In this document: positions 11,651-22,039 of the stretch, piece after piece
How positions within the stretch are numbered: the stretch's first letter is position 1
Layout of the letters: each line of letters opens with the position of its first letter
Source: Ephemerocybe angulata
Lineage: Eukaryota; Basidiomycota; Agaricomycetes; Agaricales; Psathyrellaceae
NCBI GenBank assembly: GCA_013368325.1
Contig: JAACJK010000219.1
Location: 682,001 to 746,000, forward strand
DNA length: 64,000 nucleotides
Direction of reading: 5' to 3'
Translations under genes and position numbers: made by a program
Notes under the pieces: model-generated
Seen by the model: only the letters and a program-made list of their open reading frames with translations
The model's database searches: none
What the model was told of the DNA's origin: nothing

Positions 11651-12080
11651 GGGTGGGGTTGGGTTGGGTATTGTCTTGGTCTTTCTTATTCTTATTTATT
11701 TGTGTATATATTGACATTGTGTTGGTTGGGTTTCTGGAAGCCCTTAGGACTTAGACCTAGTCAGCCACCTGTTCCTGAAATGGACTTCCCTTGAAGAATT
11801 ATGATAATGGAGCACATCAACGCGGTCGGCAGCCCATTGTTGCCCGGCCCAAAGCTCATTCTTGCCCGTGGCTACAGCGCTTTGTGAACGGCTTGAGTCA
11901 TGACATGATGCCTAATTCTTATTAAAGACCAGGCGTGGCATTGTGCAGGGGGGCAGGGGTATATAAACCCTTGCACACGCACTGCGTGGCAGAACCATAT
12001 TCTCGATCTTTTCCCCCAACTCCGAGTCCCCAGAGCTAATCGACTGCCCCGACCCACCGAGCCAGCATCGACACTCTAGA
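11651..12080. other. Intergenic, F-box gene promoter
   Basis: 3' flank of the GH71 gene and promoter of the downstream F-box gene. It contains a clear TATA box (11960-11967). Confidence 0.5.
11960..11967 (+). promoter_or_regulatory. TATA box of F-box-like gene
   Basis: GGGTATATAAACCC lies about 120 bp upstream of the ATG at 12081, leaving a 5' leader of roughly 85-90 nt. It is the best TATA match for this gene. Confidence 0.55.
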
Positions 12081-13399
12081 ATGGAGACTGCACCTTTCCA
12101 AGGGATTGCCGAGGAACTCAAGCTTCTCATCCTCTCCCACTGCGGAGCGCCCGAGCTCGCCGCCTTGAGTCGGACGACGCGTGCCTACCATGCTCCGGCA
12201 GAAGCCACCCTCTACAGTACCATTTCCATGCACTTCGGGCGCGCCCAGTCGTTTGGCTGCCTTCAGACGCTGGCGCTGAACGAAGACAAGGCAAAGCTGG
12301 TCCGCTCGCTGGCAATTACCCTCCCAAATGACCAGGAATTCGATATAAAACGTGTCAGGGAGATCAGGCGACAGTACAACGTCCCAGAAACATTCTCCAA
12401 ATACCTCGTCGCTGCATGTCGAAACGTACAAGATATTGCCTTCTTCTCTATCAGGCTTGCCGATGAGTGCAGAACAGCAGTTATAGACAACGCCATCCGC
12501 ATCGCACTCGAGTACGTTTCCTATTCTCACTTTCCTCGCTTTATCCTGTATCTCATTCACTCCTATCATAGGTCCCTGTCCAACAGACCGTCTCTCCGCA
12601 CGCTCCTCCTCGAAGCTTCATTTTTCCCAGCCTCGAGGGATCTCTCCACTTGGCTTCTGCGCTATCCTAACCTCGAGCTCCTTGGAGAATGGTCGTCCCC
12701 TGGGTTCTGGTTCCGAAAATCGGTTTGCAAAAATAAGCTCCTCCGTCTCCCCTCCCAAAGTACCGTTCAGGGCGCAGTCAAGCCGCTCATCCTCGGACTA
12801 TTTCCGGGCCACTCCAGAAACATGGAAGAACTTGACATGCGGGTTCTGTACTTCCATGTCTACGATGTGGGCGCTAAGCCACTTAACCTCGGAGATTGCC
12901 ACATGCCCGTAGCTGACCCCTCTGCCCTTGGACTCACAATGCGCAAGGATCTCAACCTGGAACTGGACGAGCAGTTGTTCAACCTTGTTGTTTTTCTGCC
13001 GGACCTGTCTATCCGCACGCTGCAGGGACTACAGTTGCGTGTCATAGAAGGTCTCCTTGACCCATATCGAGGCTACGAGCTTGACGACGCGCTCACCTTT
13101 ATTCCCAGAAATATTCGAACTGTGCGTAATTGGCTTACATCCAGGCACACTGTCAGCTCACCTCTTTATTTTAGGCGCCGGTCTCGTGGGAGGGGCTGAA
13201 ATTAACGCTGAGGGCAGTTCTCGAGTGTTCTTGTCCAAGGACCCTCATGATGACTGCCACTCAAGACATGACGGAGGATGGCTCCCAAAATTTCGCGGAT
13301 AGGCTGTTTGACATGCTCAAAGACCCTACCTTTTGTGACCCAACTTCTGGGTCCTCCAAGTTCAAAGTGGAAGTGGATTTTGGGGCAGCCTCTTCCTGA
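12081..13399 (+). CDS. F-box-like protein
   Basis: Exons 12081-12511, 12572-13121 and 13175-13399 join in phase to 401 aa. Residues 6-50 (IAEELKLLILSHCGAPELAA through TLYSTI) fit an F-box-like helix bundle, the SKP1-binding module of SCF ubiquitin ligases. The remainder has the irregular Leu-rich character of Agaricomycete F-box proteins (SLRTLLLEASFF, LLRYPNLELLGEW). The first intron is 60 nt and leaves no stop, so retention would simply add 20 residues. Without the second splice the protein would end early with a basic tail. The spliced reading instead gives VSWEGLKLTLRAVLE, which looks more natural. The substrate is unknown. It is not closely related in sequence to the F-box parts of the chimeric genes at 46.9-51.1 kb. 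Confidence 0.7.
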
Positions 13400-14054
13400 G
13401 ACCTGCAATCGTTCCTATGAGATCTCTGCCATTCTTTGATGAAGATCTCCCAGCAGTCTCTGGTGAGGTGGCTTGAGTGTTTGGAACCCACTGCAACTCT
13501 TCTTCTACTTGATAATCTACTGATTTTTCTCTTCATCCAATCTTCATCCCATTTCTCTGCTTTGTCAATGATCATGCTACCTTGTCGGGACTGGTCACTT
13601 TATTTATTTATTTATTTTGGTGGTTTCTCAGAGGACGGGGACGCTACAAAGTGCGTTCGCCCCTTCTTCGAAATATAAGTTTGACAGTGTGAGAACTGTT
13701 AGGATTCCGGATACCTTTATTTATTGTCGAGGCATCCCATCAAGAGTACTACACTATCTTATAAAACCTTGTCGGTTCACACCCTACGATTCGCGGGAGA
13801 ACCACCTCAAAGTTCAGAGTCAGCGGCAACTCCTCCAATGCACATACACAATGCACATACACCGGTCCCCGCGATCGATCCGTAGGATCGGCCCTGACTC
13901 GACCCTAATACAGGTTCAACCTTTGCATTCGATGCAACTCAAGTCTAGAGCTACTCTGCTTCATCATCCTTATTCGAAAGCCTTTATTGGTGCGTATCGA
14001 AAGACTACTAGAGTTCGACCAGAATTCGACAACTTGGTTTTTTTTTGGCTTGTC
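13400..14054. other. Intergenic between convergent genes
   Basis: The F-box gene (+) and kinase-like gene (-) converge here. It holds the first copy of a 65-bp direct repeat (13778-13842), a small tandem repeat of ACAATGCACATAC just after it (about 13835-13862), and a TTTA microsatellite near 13600. Confidence 0.5.
13778..13842. repeat. 65-bp direct repeat, copy 1
   Basis: Identical over 65 bp to 19262-19326. It begins CACACCCTACGATTCGCGGG and ends CTCCTCCAATGCA. It lies about 210 bp past the stop codon of the minus-strand kinase-like gene. Similarity fades on the left but resumes weakly on the right after a short tandem duplication. Confidence 0.85.
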
Positions 14055-15377
14055 TCATGTGGGAATGGGAGGTGTCCTTGTGATGATGTATTGCATCTTC
14101 CTCGCCAGATGTGGGAGACCTTCTACGGCTTTTTCATACCACGCCATATTATTCCACGCCCGTGACCAGCGTGAGCGAAGCAGAGTCGTGGTGAGGGAGC
14201 GAACACTCTCATTATACCGGGATAAAACCTCGTCCATTGAAGGTCGTTTCTCCGGATCAGGATTCATCATGTCCCCGAGGAGTGGCACGATCCACGAGAA
14301 ACCAAGTTGTTCCGGCTCCTGCTAAATCCACAATTCGGTCAGCAAGTAGCATAAGCGTAGTGCTGGTTAAAACACACCCAAAGAATGTAATGCCGTATCA
14401 AATTTCCGACGCAATATATGTCGATGAGGAATGGATTATGAGGGGCATTTGGGAAGGCGAACTCTGGGACGGACCGATCGCTTCCAAAGATCCCCGTCAC
14501 ATGTGAAGGGGGCATCTCACTCTCTTCGTAACGACATGAAATACCGAAGTCGATGATGTAATACTTAGTTCTATGTTGAGTTCGGGTGTATCGCGGTTTC
14601 GACTTGCCCGTAAAATCCAGTCGCTCCTCGGGGTCGAAAGGGTGAAAAGGGACCGTAAAAAGACCAGCATCCATCATGAGATTCCCATAAGCGAAGTCCC
14701 TATCAAATCATTGTTCAGCGGGCATAGCATGCTTGTACGCAGGCCAGTTCTCACCCGTGAGCGATCCTATGCGCGTGAAGGAATTGTACTCCCTAGTGGG
14801 TGGGTTTGAGAGTGAAAGAAGGGAGTCAAGTGAGATTCGTACCTCGAGCAATTGTCGTATGCAGTCAACCACTTCCCCGATAGTGTCGAAATCGGGATCA
14901 TCCCACATACTGCACACAGGCATCACGATAATGTTTCGGTCTGGTTCATTGGGAGGGACGAGAATGTCGAGGAGAGGCACGCAATGGTTTCTCGAGTCCG
15001 AGCGTTGAGGCTCTTCGTTAAGAAACTTCATTATGGCAACTTCGTCCCGGAAAACCCTCATATCGACAGACTTGAGCATCACCTGGGTACCATCTGCAAT
15101 ACGTTCAGCGTCACATACGTTGCCGTGCTGGTGAAATGAGCATTAAGTTGGTATTGTCATAATGGGCAAGTACCTGACGGAGGTGGTCCTCGCACAATTG
15201 TAAAATCAATTTTGGGTCGGATTTCCATGAAGCAACCCACCCTGGGCGGAAGCGCGGGCGGAGGCGATACCCTAACGTCTGGAGCCATTCATACTTGTCA
15301 CTCCAATAGATTTCCAGTTCCGACAGTGTAGCGAAGCGTTCCTCCGCGGTCTGTCTCTCTGGCTTGGTGTCCGTCAT
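14055..15377 (-). CDS. Fungal kinase-like protein with HGD catalytic loop
   Basis: Minus-strand exons 15377-15174, 15127-14843, 14792-14755, 14699-14378 and 14321-14055 join in phase to 371 aa. The order fits a protein-kinase fold: RPRFRPGWVASWK near the N-terminus as in many Agaricomycete kinase-like proteins, VMLK with the presumed ATP lysine (K87), IAHGDFAYGNLMMD as the catalytic loop (D177, N182), YIIDFG (D226), GSDRSVPEF, and NPDPEKRPSMDEVLSRY near the end. The loop reads HGD instead of HRD, so it lacks the activation-loop-binding Arg. HGD is also the Brenner motif of aminoglycoside-phosphotransferase-like enzymes. A TGA that appears to interrupt the frame at about 14708 lies inside a 55-nt intron (14700-14754), so the gene is intact. 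A farther upstream ATG at 15455 is possible. The substrate is unknown. Confidence 0.75.
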
Positions 15378-15772
15378 TCTTACGACACGTAGAGGGAGGG
15401 GGCGGCCAAGTAGTGCGAAACTGGGCGCGATGAAAGCAAGCTGTTGAAAACACACAACAGCCTCGCTGCCGGCACGACTTTATCGTCGATTAGTTTGGCC
15501 TTGTGTGCCTCTGTGGGTACGACTGCCGTGATCAGGTGCCACATGTTCTTCAAGCATTACTGCCAGTACTTAAGTAGTACCTATCGAAGATGTTCAGAAT
15601 CGGAAATCACTGTTCTGAGGATCTATACTGTGGGTATTGGTCCCCTTATCGATTGATTCCGCCTTTATGGCCAAGGCAAACGCCGCAGAACCTCAGACGT
15701 GCGCAGTTCTTGTGTTCGTATCTGTAAATCGCTCTCCCAGCTCGCTCCCAGTCGACCGCCCTCGCACACGGA
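15378..15772. other. Divergent intergenic region
   Basis: Shared upstream region of the kinase-like gene (-) and the NACHT-like gene (+). No further gene is seen. Confidence 0.4.
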
Positions 15773-18174
15773 ATGCCCAAGGACATACCTCATTACCTGT
15801 CCTCCAACGTTGACACGTCCAAAATTGATCTGGGCGTCAAGCGACCTCGGTTCAACTTTCGAAACTTGCTAGGTGACAACCTCAAGGAACATCACAAAAA
15901 CCTGGAGAGTGCCTTCCAAGAGCTTGCTGGCACCGAACCTGTAAACAAAGACAACATACCTCTCCTGAGAGTGGTCGAAAACGAGTGAGTCGATAGTCGC
16001 CGGGCAGTATCCTTCTCCATGGCTAACGACCTTACTTGATCCTCGCGCACTAGCATTGACGCCTTACAACTTTCACGTGGAGGCTTTTTGAGATCCAACG
16101 ATAAAGACCGCACTCGTCACAATACCTTGGAGTTTGAGAAGACATTAAAAATTTACAAGCACTTTCTGACGGTTTGCATAACCCTTGACCTTCAATGGTA
16201 CCTTTGATCTCATGATGCTCTCAACAGACACCTAACAGTCTTGCTCGAGCGAGGCATGGGGCAATACACGATCTTGACGATCCGCCGCAGGCGAGTACGA
16301 GACCTTCGTCCTCACATGGGATTGTCACTGCTTTTGAGAACCATCACATGCATTCTTCCTTGCCTCAATCTCCTTCCTTCCATCAAGAGGCTCTAAGACT
16401 AGTGGACCCATATCCATCATTAGGCATCTCGTCCTCGACTCATAAGGCACTCGGCTCTTCTGGTGGCCCTGGTAGCTTCCTAGACATAATGCCTGCTCGG
16501 CTCTCGACTGCTCCAAATCCTTTGAGAACCACAGAGTCTACCTCGCCTTCTCGTCGCGACGGTCTGGAGGGTGGCTTATCTTGGCCATCGTCAGGCCTAA
16601 CAGATGGGCAGCCGTATACGCGCGGACTGCCTAACTCCCCCATCCCAGCTCGGAAATCTGTGTTTTCTCAAAAACAAACCAGGAGCTGTGACAACTCCCA
16701 AGACGCCAAGACTTCCTCGCCGTCAAGAGTGAACGCTTCCTACAGAGTTACTTCTCTGGGGACCGGAAATGACATGGTTCCCAGGGGACGACCTCAGACC
16801 CGAAATCATAACGACAGGCCTCATGAACCTGAGGTCCGCAAGCCCGAGATCCCGAAACCACCCCAAATCTGGACCGAAAAACCTCTCCCACGTCTGCCCT
16901 CCGAGTCCCAGGGAGGCAGCAGCAGGATAAGATCAGGTGATGAAACGTTCGAAACTGGAGAGAGACCAGGAGTACCGAAGGCGATGTCGAGACATCGCTC
17001 AGCCGTGGGCGGTAATGCTGGGGCCGCCACTGAGGGGTTCTCCAATCAGGTAGCTCCTACCTCCGACACACTGGCTCTCCAGCAAACCCCTCCCGGCCAC
17101 GCAGTTGTAGGCTCCGAACCAGCGCAACGTTCTACTTCTCATGATCAACACGGGAATCGTCAGGCTAGTCATAGCACCTCCTTGGGGCTTAGTTATCTTG
17201 CTTATGCCCAAGGCGTGAGTGTGGGCCAGTGGAATCACCAACACACAGAGACCGCACATCACAACATTGGAGTCATCAATGTCCATCCTGGAGCATTTGT
17301 CGCGATCCAAGGGGGCGAGGTCGCCGCTCAGAACCTCCAGTATTCCCTTTCGGCGGTACCCCAACTCATACCCTCGAACCCACCCGCCCTAGCCCAGCAC
17401 GAGGTCCAGCAGCCATTTTCACCAATGCTTACTTCTCAAGGCGCACACGTTAGGCGACCACCGTCTCGAAACCAATCTCTGCCGTCCTTGTTGGACGTTG
17501 AGCCCAACACCTCTTTGCACGATGAATCCACCGACGATGGGAAACATTCGGCACTCGACGTCGAACCGAACACATCCTGGGAGGATGATGGCGCTGAAGA
17601 CAGCGAGGAGAAGTCCTTCGCAAAACTTCGCGAGTGGATATCCCGGTTAGACCCACCCAGAGCGATATACTGGATGAGCAAGGCGACGGGTGCGCAGGAA
17701 GCGGCGATGCAGCGCTTGGTCAGGGAATTTCACACGGAATGTGTCCCTAGCTGTTGGTTATTCGTCCAGAGGGGTTGCGATTCAACAGCCTTATCAAGGT
17801 TCATTGGCGAACTTGCGGAGGATATGGCTAGATGTGTGCCGACCTTTCGAAGCAAGTCTCTTCATGACTGCGCCAAGGATTTCGACCCCGTTTGGCAAGC
17901 GGAAGCTCAGCGCCTTCTCATCGAGCCCTGGTGGAAGGTCGCTGAAAGTGAGCGCAAGACCCCGCTGCTCGTCGTTTCGAACCTTCACGAATGCGATGAG
18001 AATGCAGTCGATCGGGCCCTCGACTTCCTTCGCCTGTGTTTACCTCAGCTGCCGGCCTACGTTCTCGTGCTTGCTTCTGTCAAGCGGCAGAAGTTGTTCG
18101 ATCTGGGGGAGAAATTGACCCAGCTTGCGGAGGATTGCAGGCTGGAGTTGGACGACTCTGCACAGCCCAGGTAA
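15773..18174 (+). CDS. NACHT/STAND-related protein with lost Walker motifs
   Basis: Exons 15773-15984, 16054-16171 and 16228-18174 join in phase to 758 aa. Residues 150-560 are a long Ser/Pro/Arg-rich disordered region, including NIGVINVHPGAFVAIQGG and a repeated LDVEPNTS (about 17490 and 17550). From about residue 575 the layout follows Agaricomycete NACHT NTPases: AIYWMSKATGAQEAAMQRLV where a P-loop is expected, WLFVQRGCDST, ALSRFIGELAEDMARCVPTF, a second helix block ending LLIEPWWKVA, and PLLVVSNLHEC where Walker B is expected. The GKS/T of Walker A and the acidic pair of Walker B are absent, so ATP binding or hydrolysis is unlikely if the homology is right. No WD40, TPR or ankyrin repeats follow. 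The frame is fully open, suggesting a maintained pseudo-ATPase rather than decay. The NACHT assignment rests on pattern, not search. Confidence 0.6.
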
Positions 18175-18265
18175 CGGAAACGCTGACCATTTAATTACTG
18201 TGATTGGGTACTTTACACACTGTTTGAGAGACCACTCACACTGAACACCTCTGTAAACCAAGTAG

Positions 18266-18451
18266 ATGCCCGGATTCGTCGATGATGCCAGAATCTTATT
18301 CGTTGTCACTTCCATTTTCCTCGTCGTCCTCTGCGTCGTCCTCGTCACTCCACTCTACCGCTACTTTGAGCTCGTCCTCACTGGCATGCCCAAAGATATT
18401 CTGCCGTTGTCCTTTGGGATGCGGACTCGCTTTCCCGAAGAACTTCAATGA
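18266..18451 (+). CDS. Possible small membrane protein
   Basis: A 61-codon frame with C-ending codon bias like real genes here. It holds one long hydrophobic stretch, ILFVVTSIFLVVLCVVLV (about residues 10-28), then a polar tail. It starts 90 bp after the NACHT-like stop. A rival reading splices 18170 to 18263 in another frame, extending the upstream protein through a Ser-rich stretch into CPKIFCRCPLGCGLAFPK. Both cannot be right. Nothing identifies a function. Confidence 0.25.
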   Translation: MPGFVDDARILFVVTSIFLVVLCVVLVTPLYRYFELVLTGMPKDILPLSFGMRTRFPEELQ

Positions 18452-19591
18452 CAAACTCAGGTGCAGATATCATCCATTTGAAGCGTTTAGAGTTCCTCTG
18501 CAATTCGTACTATCGACAAGAGTGAGGAACAAACGGGCGCTTAAAATGGACTACGTACCGTATATTGGCGATCTCGCTCTCCCTGGACACCACAGACCGG
18601 CTGCAATGCTAGACTCGTTTCCGGGTTTAATAGCCTGGTTAGTACGCACAGATGATAGCATGCGAGGAATCGGCAGATGCCCTTTCGGCCACTCCTCGAG
18701 AAGGAAGCAGAGAACCCTCGTTTGTACGGTGTCGTGTCATTGCTAAGGCGGATGTCACGGTATATCCGATGTATTAGTACGTCTTTGGGAGGAAGAGGTG
18801 AAATTTCGGGGTCGACTTCCATGAGATCTCCCATCCGCTACACCAAAGGTATTTGCTCGAGGGCCTCCGACTAGAATTGGCAAGTTTTGTCTGCTTCAGA
18901 GTCCGATTCGGCTTGGTACCTGATGGCCTTGCCTTCGACGTGGTTTGAGTGGAAGTGGATGGTTCTGCCATCGCAGGGGAAGCGGCGGGGTAGTATGAAG
19001 ATGGTCGGAGAATGGAAAGGTTCTATGTACCGAAATCAACTTGGAGTGGCACGCTGGATGACACCTCAGGCGCTTTGTCAGCCGGCGCTTATTGGGCCAT
19101 TGGCGCATTTCCCAGTGTCTCCTCGGTAAGTGAGTATTCTGGTGTTGCCTTTCATGGTATTACTGGGGAAGGGCAAGGAAATTGTGCTCGAGACCAAGCT
19201 ATCTACCATGCCACCGCTCATACCACTCTTGGGCGCCTAGTACTCAATTCCAGGTTGATTCCACACCCTACGATTCGCGGGAGAACCACCTCAAAGTTCA
19301 GAGTCAGCGGCAACTCCTCCAATGCATATAGGCCGGTCGCAATCAAAGACTGTACCTTTTCATCCTCCATCGTCGAATCACTCATACAAACTGGTCAACT
19401 ACACACGTAGTCCACAAGGCGCAAAGCACATGAAAAACAGGAGAAACAGCATCTATAATAGGGAAAAGCATAGCGGGCAATCGTGATCAAACGACAACCA
19501 AAAGAAAACATAGCGAGAGAAACAGCAAAGCGAAAGACTGCAGCCCAACCAGGGTCATATTTTCCTCCTTCCCCTCCATTCACTCATCAGC
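18452..19591. other. Gene-poor stretch with possible coding remnants
   Basis: Minus-strand frames between about 18540 and 18970 have protein-like pieces (MGDLMEVDPEISPLPPKDVL; FHSNHVEGKAIRYQAESDS), but no complete splice model can be built. I read it as remnant or unresolved exons. It also holds the second copy of the 65-bp repeat. Confidence 0.35.
19262..19326. repeat. 65-bp direct repeat, copy 2
   Basis: Identical to 13778-13842 and in the same orientation. It lies about 265 bp past the stop codon of the minus-strand NTF2-like gene, so both copies sit in 3' flanks of minus-strand genes. Confidence 0.85.
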
Positions 19592-20922
19592 TCAGCTGAA
19601 CGCTCCCACAACCCCCTCCCGCGCAACTCTCTGCCTCTCCCTCTCCTCCTTGAAGAATCTCATACTAAATCCACTATCCACAAACTCCTTCAGATACCGC
19701 ATCCGCGGCAGCCCGCCCGCCTCCACTGGCGGGGTAAAGTGTATCATGAGCACATATTCATTACGGTACGGCGTACCGGACAGCGATGTCCCACTTGAGG
19801 ATGCCTGCGTGGAAGAGGAAAGGAAGAACGTCAGTGCAGTTCCTAGTGGGGTACGTAACGGCCAATTGAAGCTTATTGGAGAGGCTGAGGGATTTAAATT
19901 TGAATGAATGAATGTGTGTTATCTCTACCAGACCGGTTACTTGAACCTGGACCTGGATCTGAGATAGCCAATGTAAAACAGCAAAGAAACGTCCCAAAAA
20001 GCGGGGGAGAAAAGGGGATCAAAGCATTGGAAAGAACACCGAGACACCCCGAGAACGTCGCAGTGTACAAGAAGGCGCACACCGCAGCTCAACAAAAGGA
20101 GGAACATCGGAGGCGCCTTACGGCCCAGGAACCCTGGTACGACGAGGACACCCCACCCCCAAAAGATAAAATATACCACCCGCGCCACAAACGCCCAGCG
20201 CGAATCGCAGACTCAAAGCCTAGACCACAAGATGAGCGAAAAGTGGAGCTGTAACTCACATGCACCGTCATCTTATCCCCAGCTTCTATCACCTCAATCA
20301 CCTTCGTCTGCACCCCCAAATCCACCGGCGAGAATAGAGGAATAGATGCGTTTATGACGACATAGATATCGCGGAGCCAGTGCGTTTTCGAATAGCAGCC
20401 GAACGGCACCCGCGGAGAGGATAGCGGCCAGTCGCAACGACGGAAGCAAAGGGAGGGAAGGGATGATCATTGCGCGTATGAGCCGTGAGATGGGATGGTA
20501 GGCCGTCGGTGAGAGTGGGCGGGAGAAGATGGTCGAGTCGTTGTCCAGCAGGGAATAGGAGACATAACAATGAGAAATAGCAAGGGAGAGAGACAGAGAG
20601 CCCGTCAGTCCCACTTCAAAGCCTGAACGAAGCAGCCCCAACTCACCTCAAACCTCTCAAAAAGCGCCATAACCCCCCTCCAATACTCCCCATACAGCCT
20701 CTTCGTCAACACCGGCCTCTCCAGACTCTTGGGCAAAATCCTATGCTCCAGCGCCTCGTCAAATACACTCTCCATCGCCTCAAAGTCGCGCTGGTTCACC
20801 GCGTCCACGTATTTCAGCAGCGCCTTCATGTAGGGCGACGGCGCGCGCGGGCGCGAGAAGGAGATATTGGGTGACTCGCCGGGGTTGAAGCAGGGCGGGG
20901 AGGGCGAAGACGTCGAGCTCAT
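19592..20922 (-). CDS. NTF2/SnoaL-fold protein
   Basis: Minus-strand exons 20922-20647, 20307-20260 and 19804-19592 join in phase to 178 aa. The pattern is that of the fungal SnoaL-like/NTF2-like family, small alpha-beta barrels often without assigned enzymology: YVDAVNQRDFEAMESVFDEA, helix LYGEYWRGVMALFERFE, strand VIEVIEAGDKMTVH, strand RNEYVLMIHFTP and C-terminal RMRYLKEFVDSGFSMRFFKE. The inferred introns are 339 and 455 nt, several times longer than others in the window, so short extra exons or insertions inside them are possible. The middle exon encodes just 16 residues. No signal peptide, so cytosolic. The role is unknown. Confidence 0.7.
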
Positions 20923-22039
20923 CGTTCCTTCGTTGTCGATCGGTCGTTCGTTTGGGTCGTTCGTTTGGTGTTGGAGGGGATTGGGTGCGTAAAAGAACTT
21001 CGGGTGGACGGAATTTCTTTCCTTCTATACAGCGCCAGTGGCGAGCTTGATAGACGATAGATAGCCGGGGCTGATGCAGAGACCAGAACAGGACAGCCTG
21101 AGGACAGCGTCGTTGGCTTCCAAGCTGATGATACCAACAGCCTTCCCAACAAGCAGCTCGGTGTTCGTTCGGGCGAGTCGCCGCAGGTGTCAGAGTATCT
21201 CAAAGTCCTCGTCTGGCGTAGCACACCAGGGGGAACTCGCAACGCAGGAGGTTGGTTGGTTCCAGGCTAGACCGATCTATGTATATAAAACCGCTGGCCG
21301 ATCCCGTCAGTACATCCATCTTATCTATCTGTCCCGAACTGTTTACAGCAAGCTCGACACGTCCAATGGAACACATACCGGAAGGAACCTTAAATCGAGG
21401 GTAGGTCCGTGTCGGGGAAACCCGCTCCTGAGATTCTACGAAGCTGTCTTTTGTGGGCAAGCTTGCTTTAGAGTAGAGTCGATCGGTCGGTCGGGACTGG
21501 GTAATGCTCGCGGTCGCCTGGCACCGAGGGTTCGCTGAGTTCGTTCGGCAGAGAAATTTAGGTCGGAGAGAAGATAGATGGAAGAACAAGCGCTCCAGCA
21601 CCACCCCAGTTGCCATGCAACTCTTCCCTACAAACCCTCGGACAGTGACGCAAGAGAACTCCTTTCATCCAACAGCATCACGAAACTGCTCTGAAAAAGG
21701 GTGAACCCCATGCGCAGTCCCACATACTCCCGCTGTCATCCCAGTGACTGCTAAATTGGCTTCTGTTCGCTGAGAAAAGGGGTTCAAAGCAAGCGGGTCC
21801 GAGATTTACGTGGTAGATAGAAAAGCGACACGAAGAGACAGCGAGCGAACGAGCGAACAGCTAACCGCGATCTTGATTCTGATTGGATGCCACCAAGATA
21901 ACAATTAATAATACACAAGAAAGAAATTATTAAAATAAAGAAATATAGTTATCAACATCAAAGCGGGGCGGCGCCTAAAGTCGTATTCGTACACTTTTCA
22001 TTTGCTTCGTCTTCGATTCATCGCGATCGTTCGTCGAAC
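20923..22039. other. Intergenic
   Basis: About 1.1 kb between two minus-strand genes. A plus-strand TATA-like GTATATAAAACC occurs near 21280, but no plus-strand coding frame follows. Overlapping open frames at 21070-21620 show no consistent protein character. Confidence 0.4.

Noticed and set aside
14708..14756. In-frame TGA at the kinase catalytic loop, suggesting a pseudogene or recoding
   Set aside because: A GT..AG intron of 55 nt (14700-14754) removes the stop and restores IAHGDFAYGNL in phase with all other exons.
21074..21616. Overlapping 138- to 154-codon frames on both strands
   Set aside because: Both strands are open in the same place, and neither shows domain-like composition or a believable start context.
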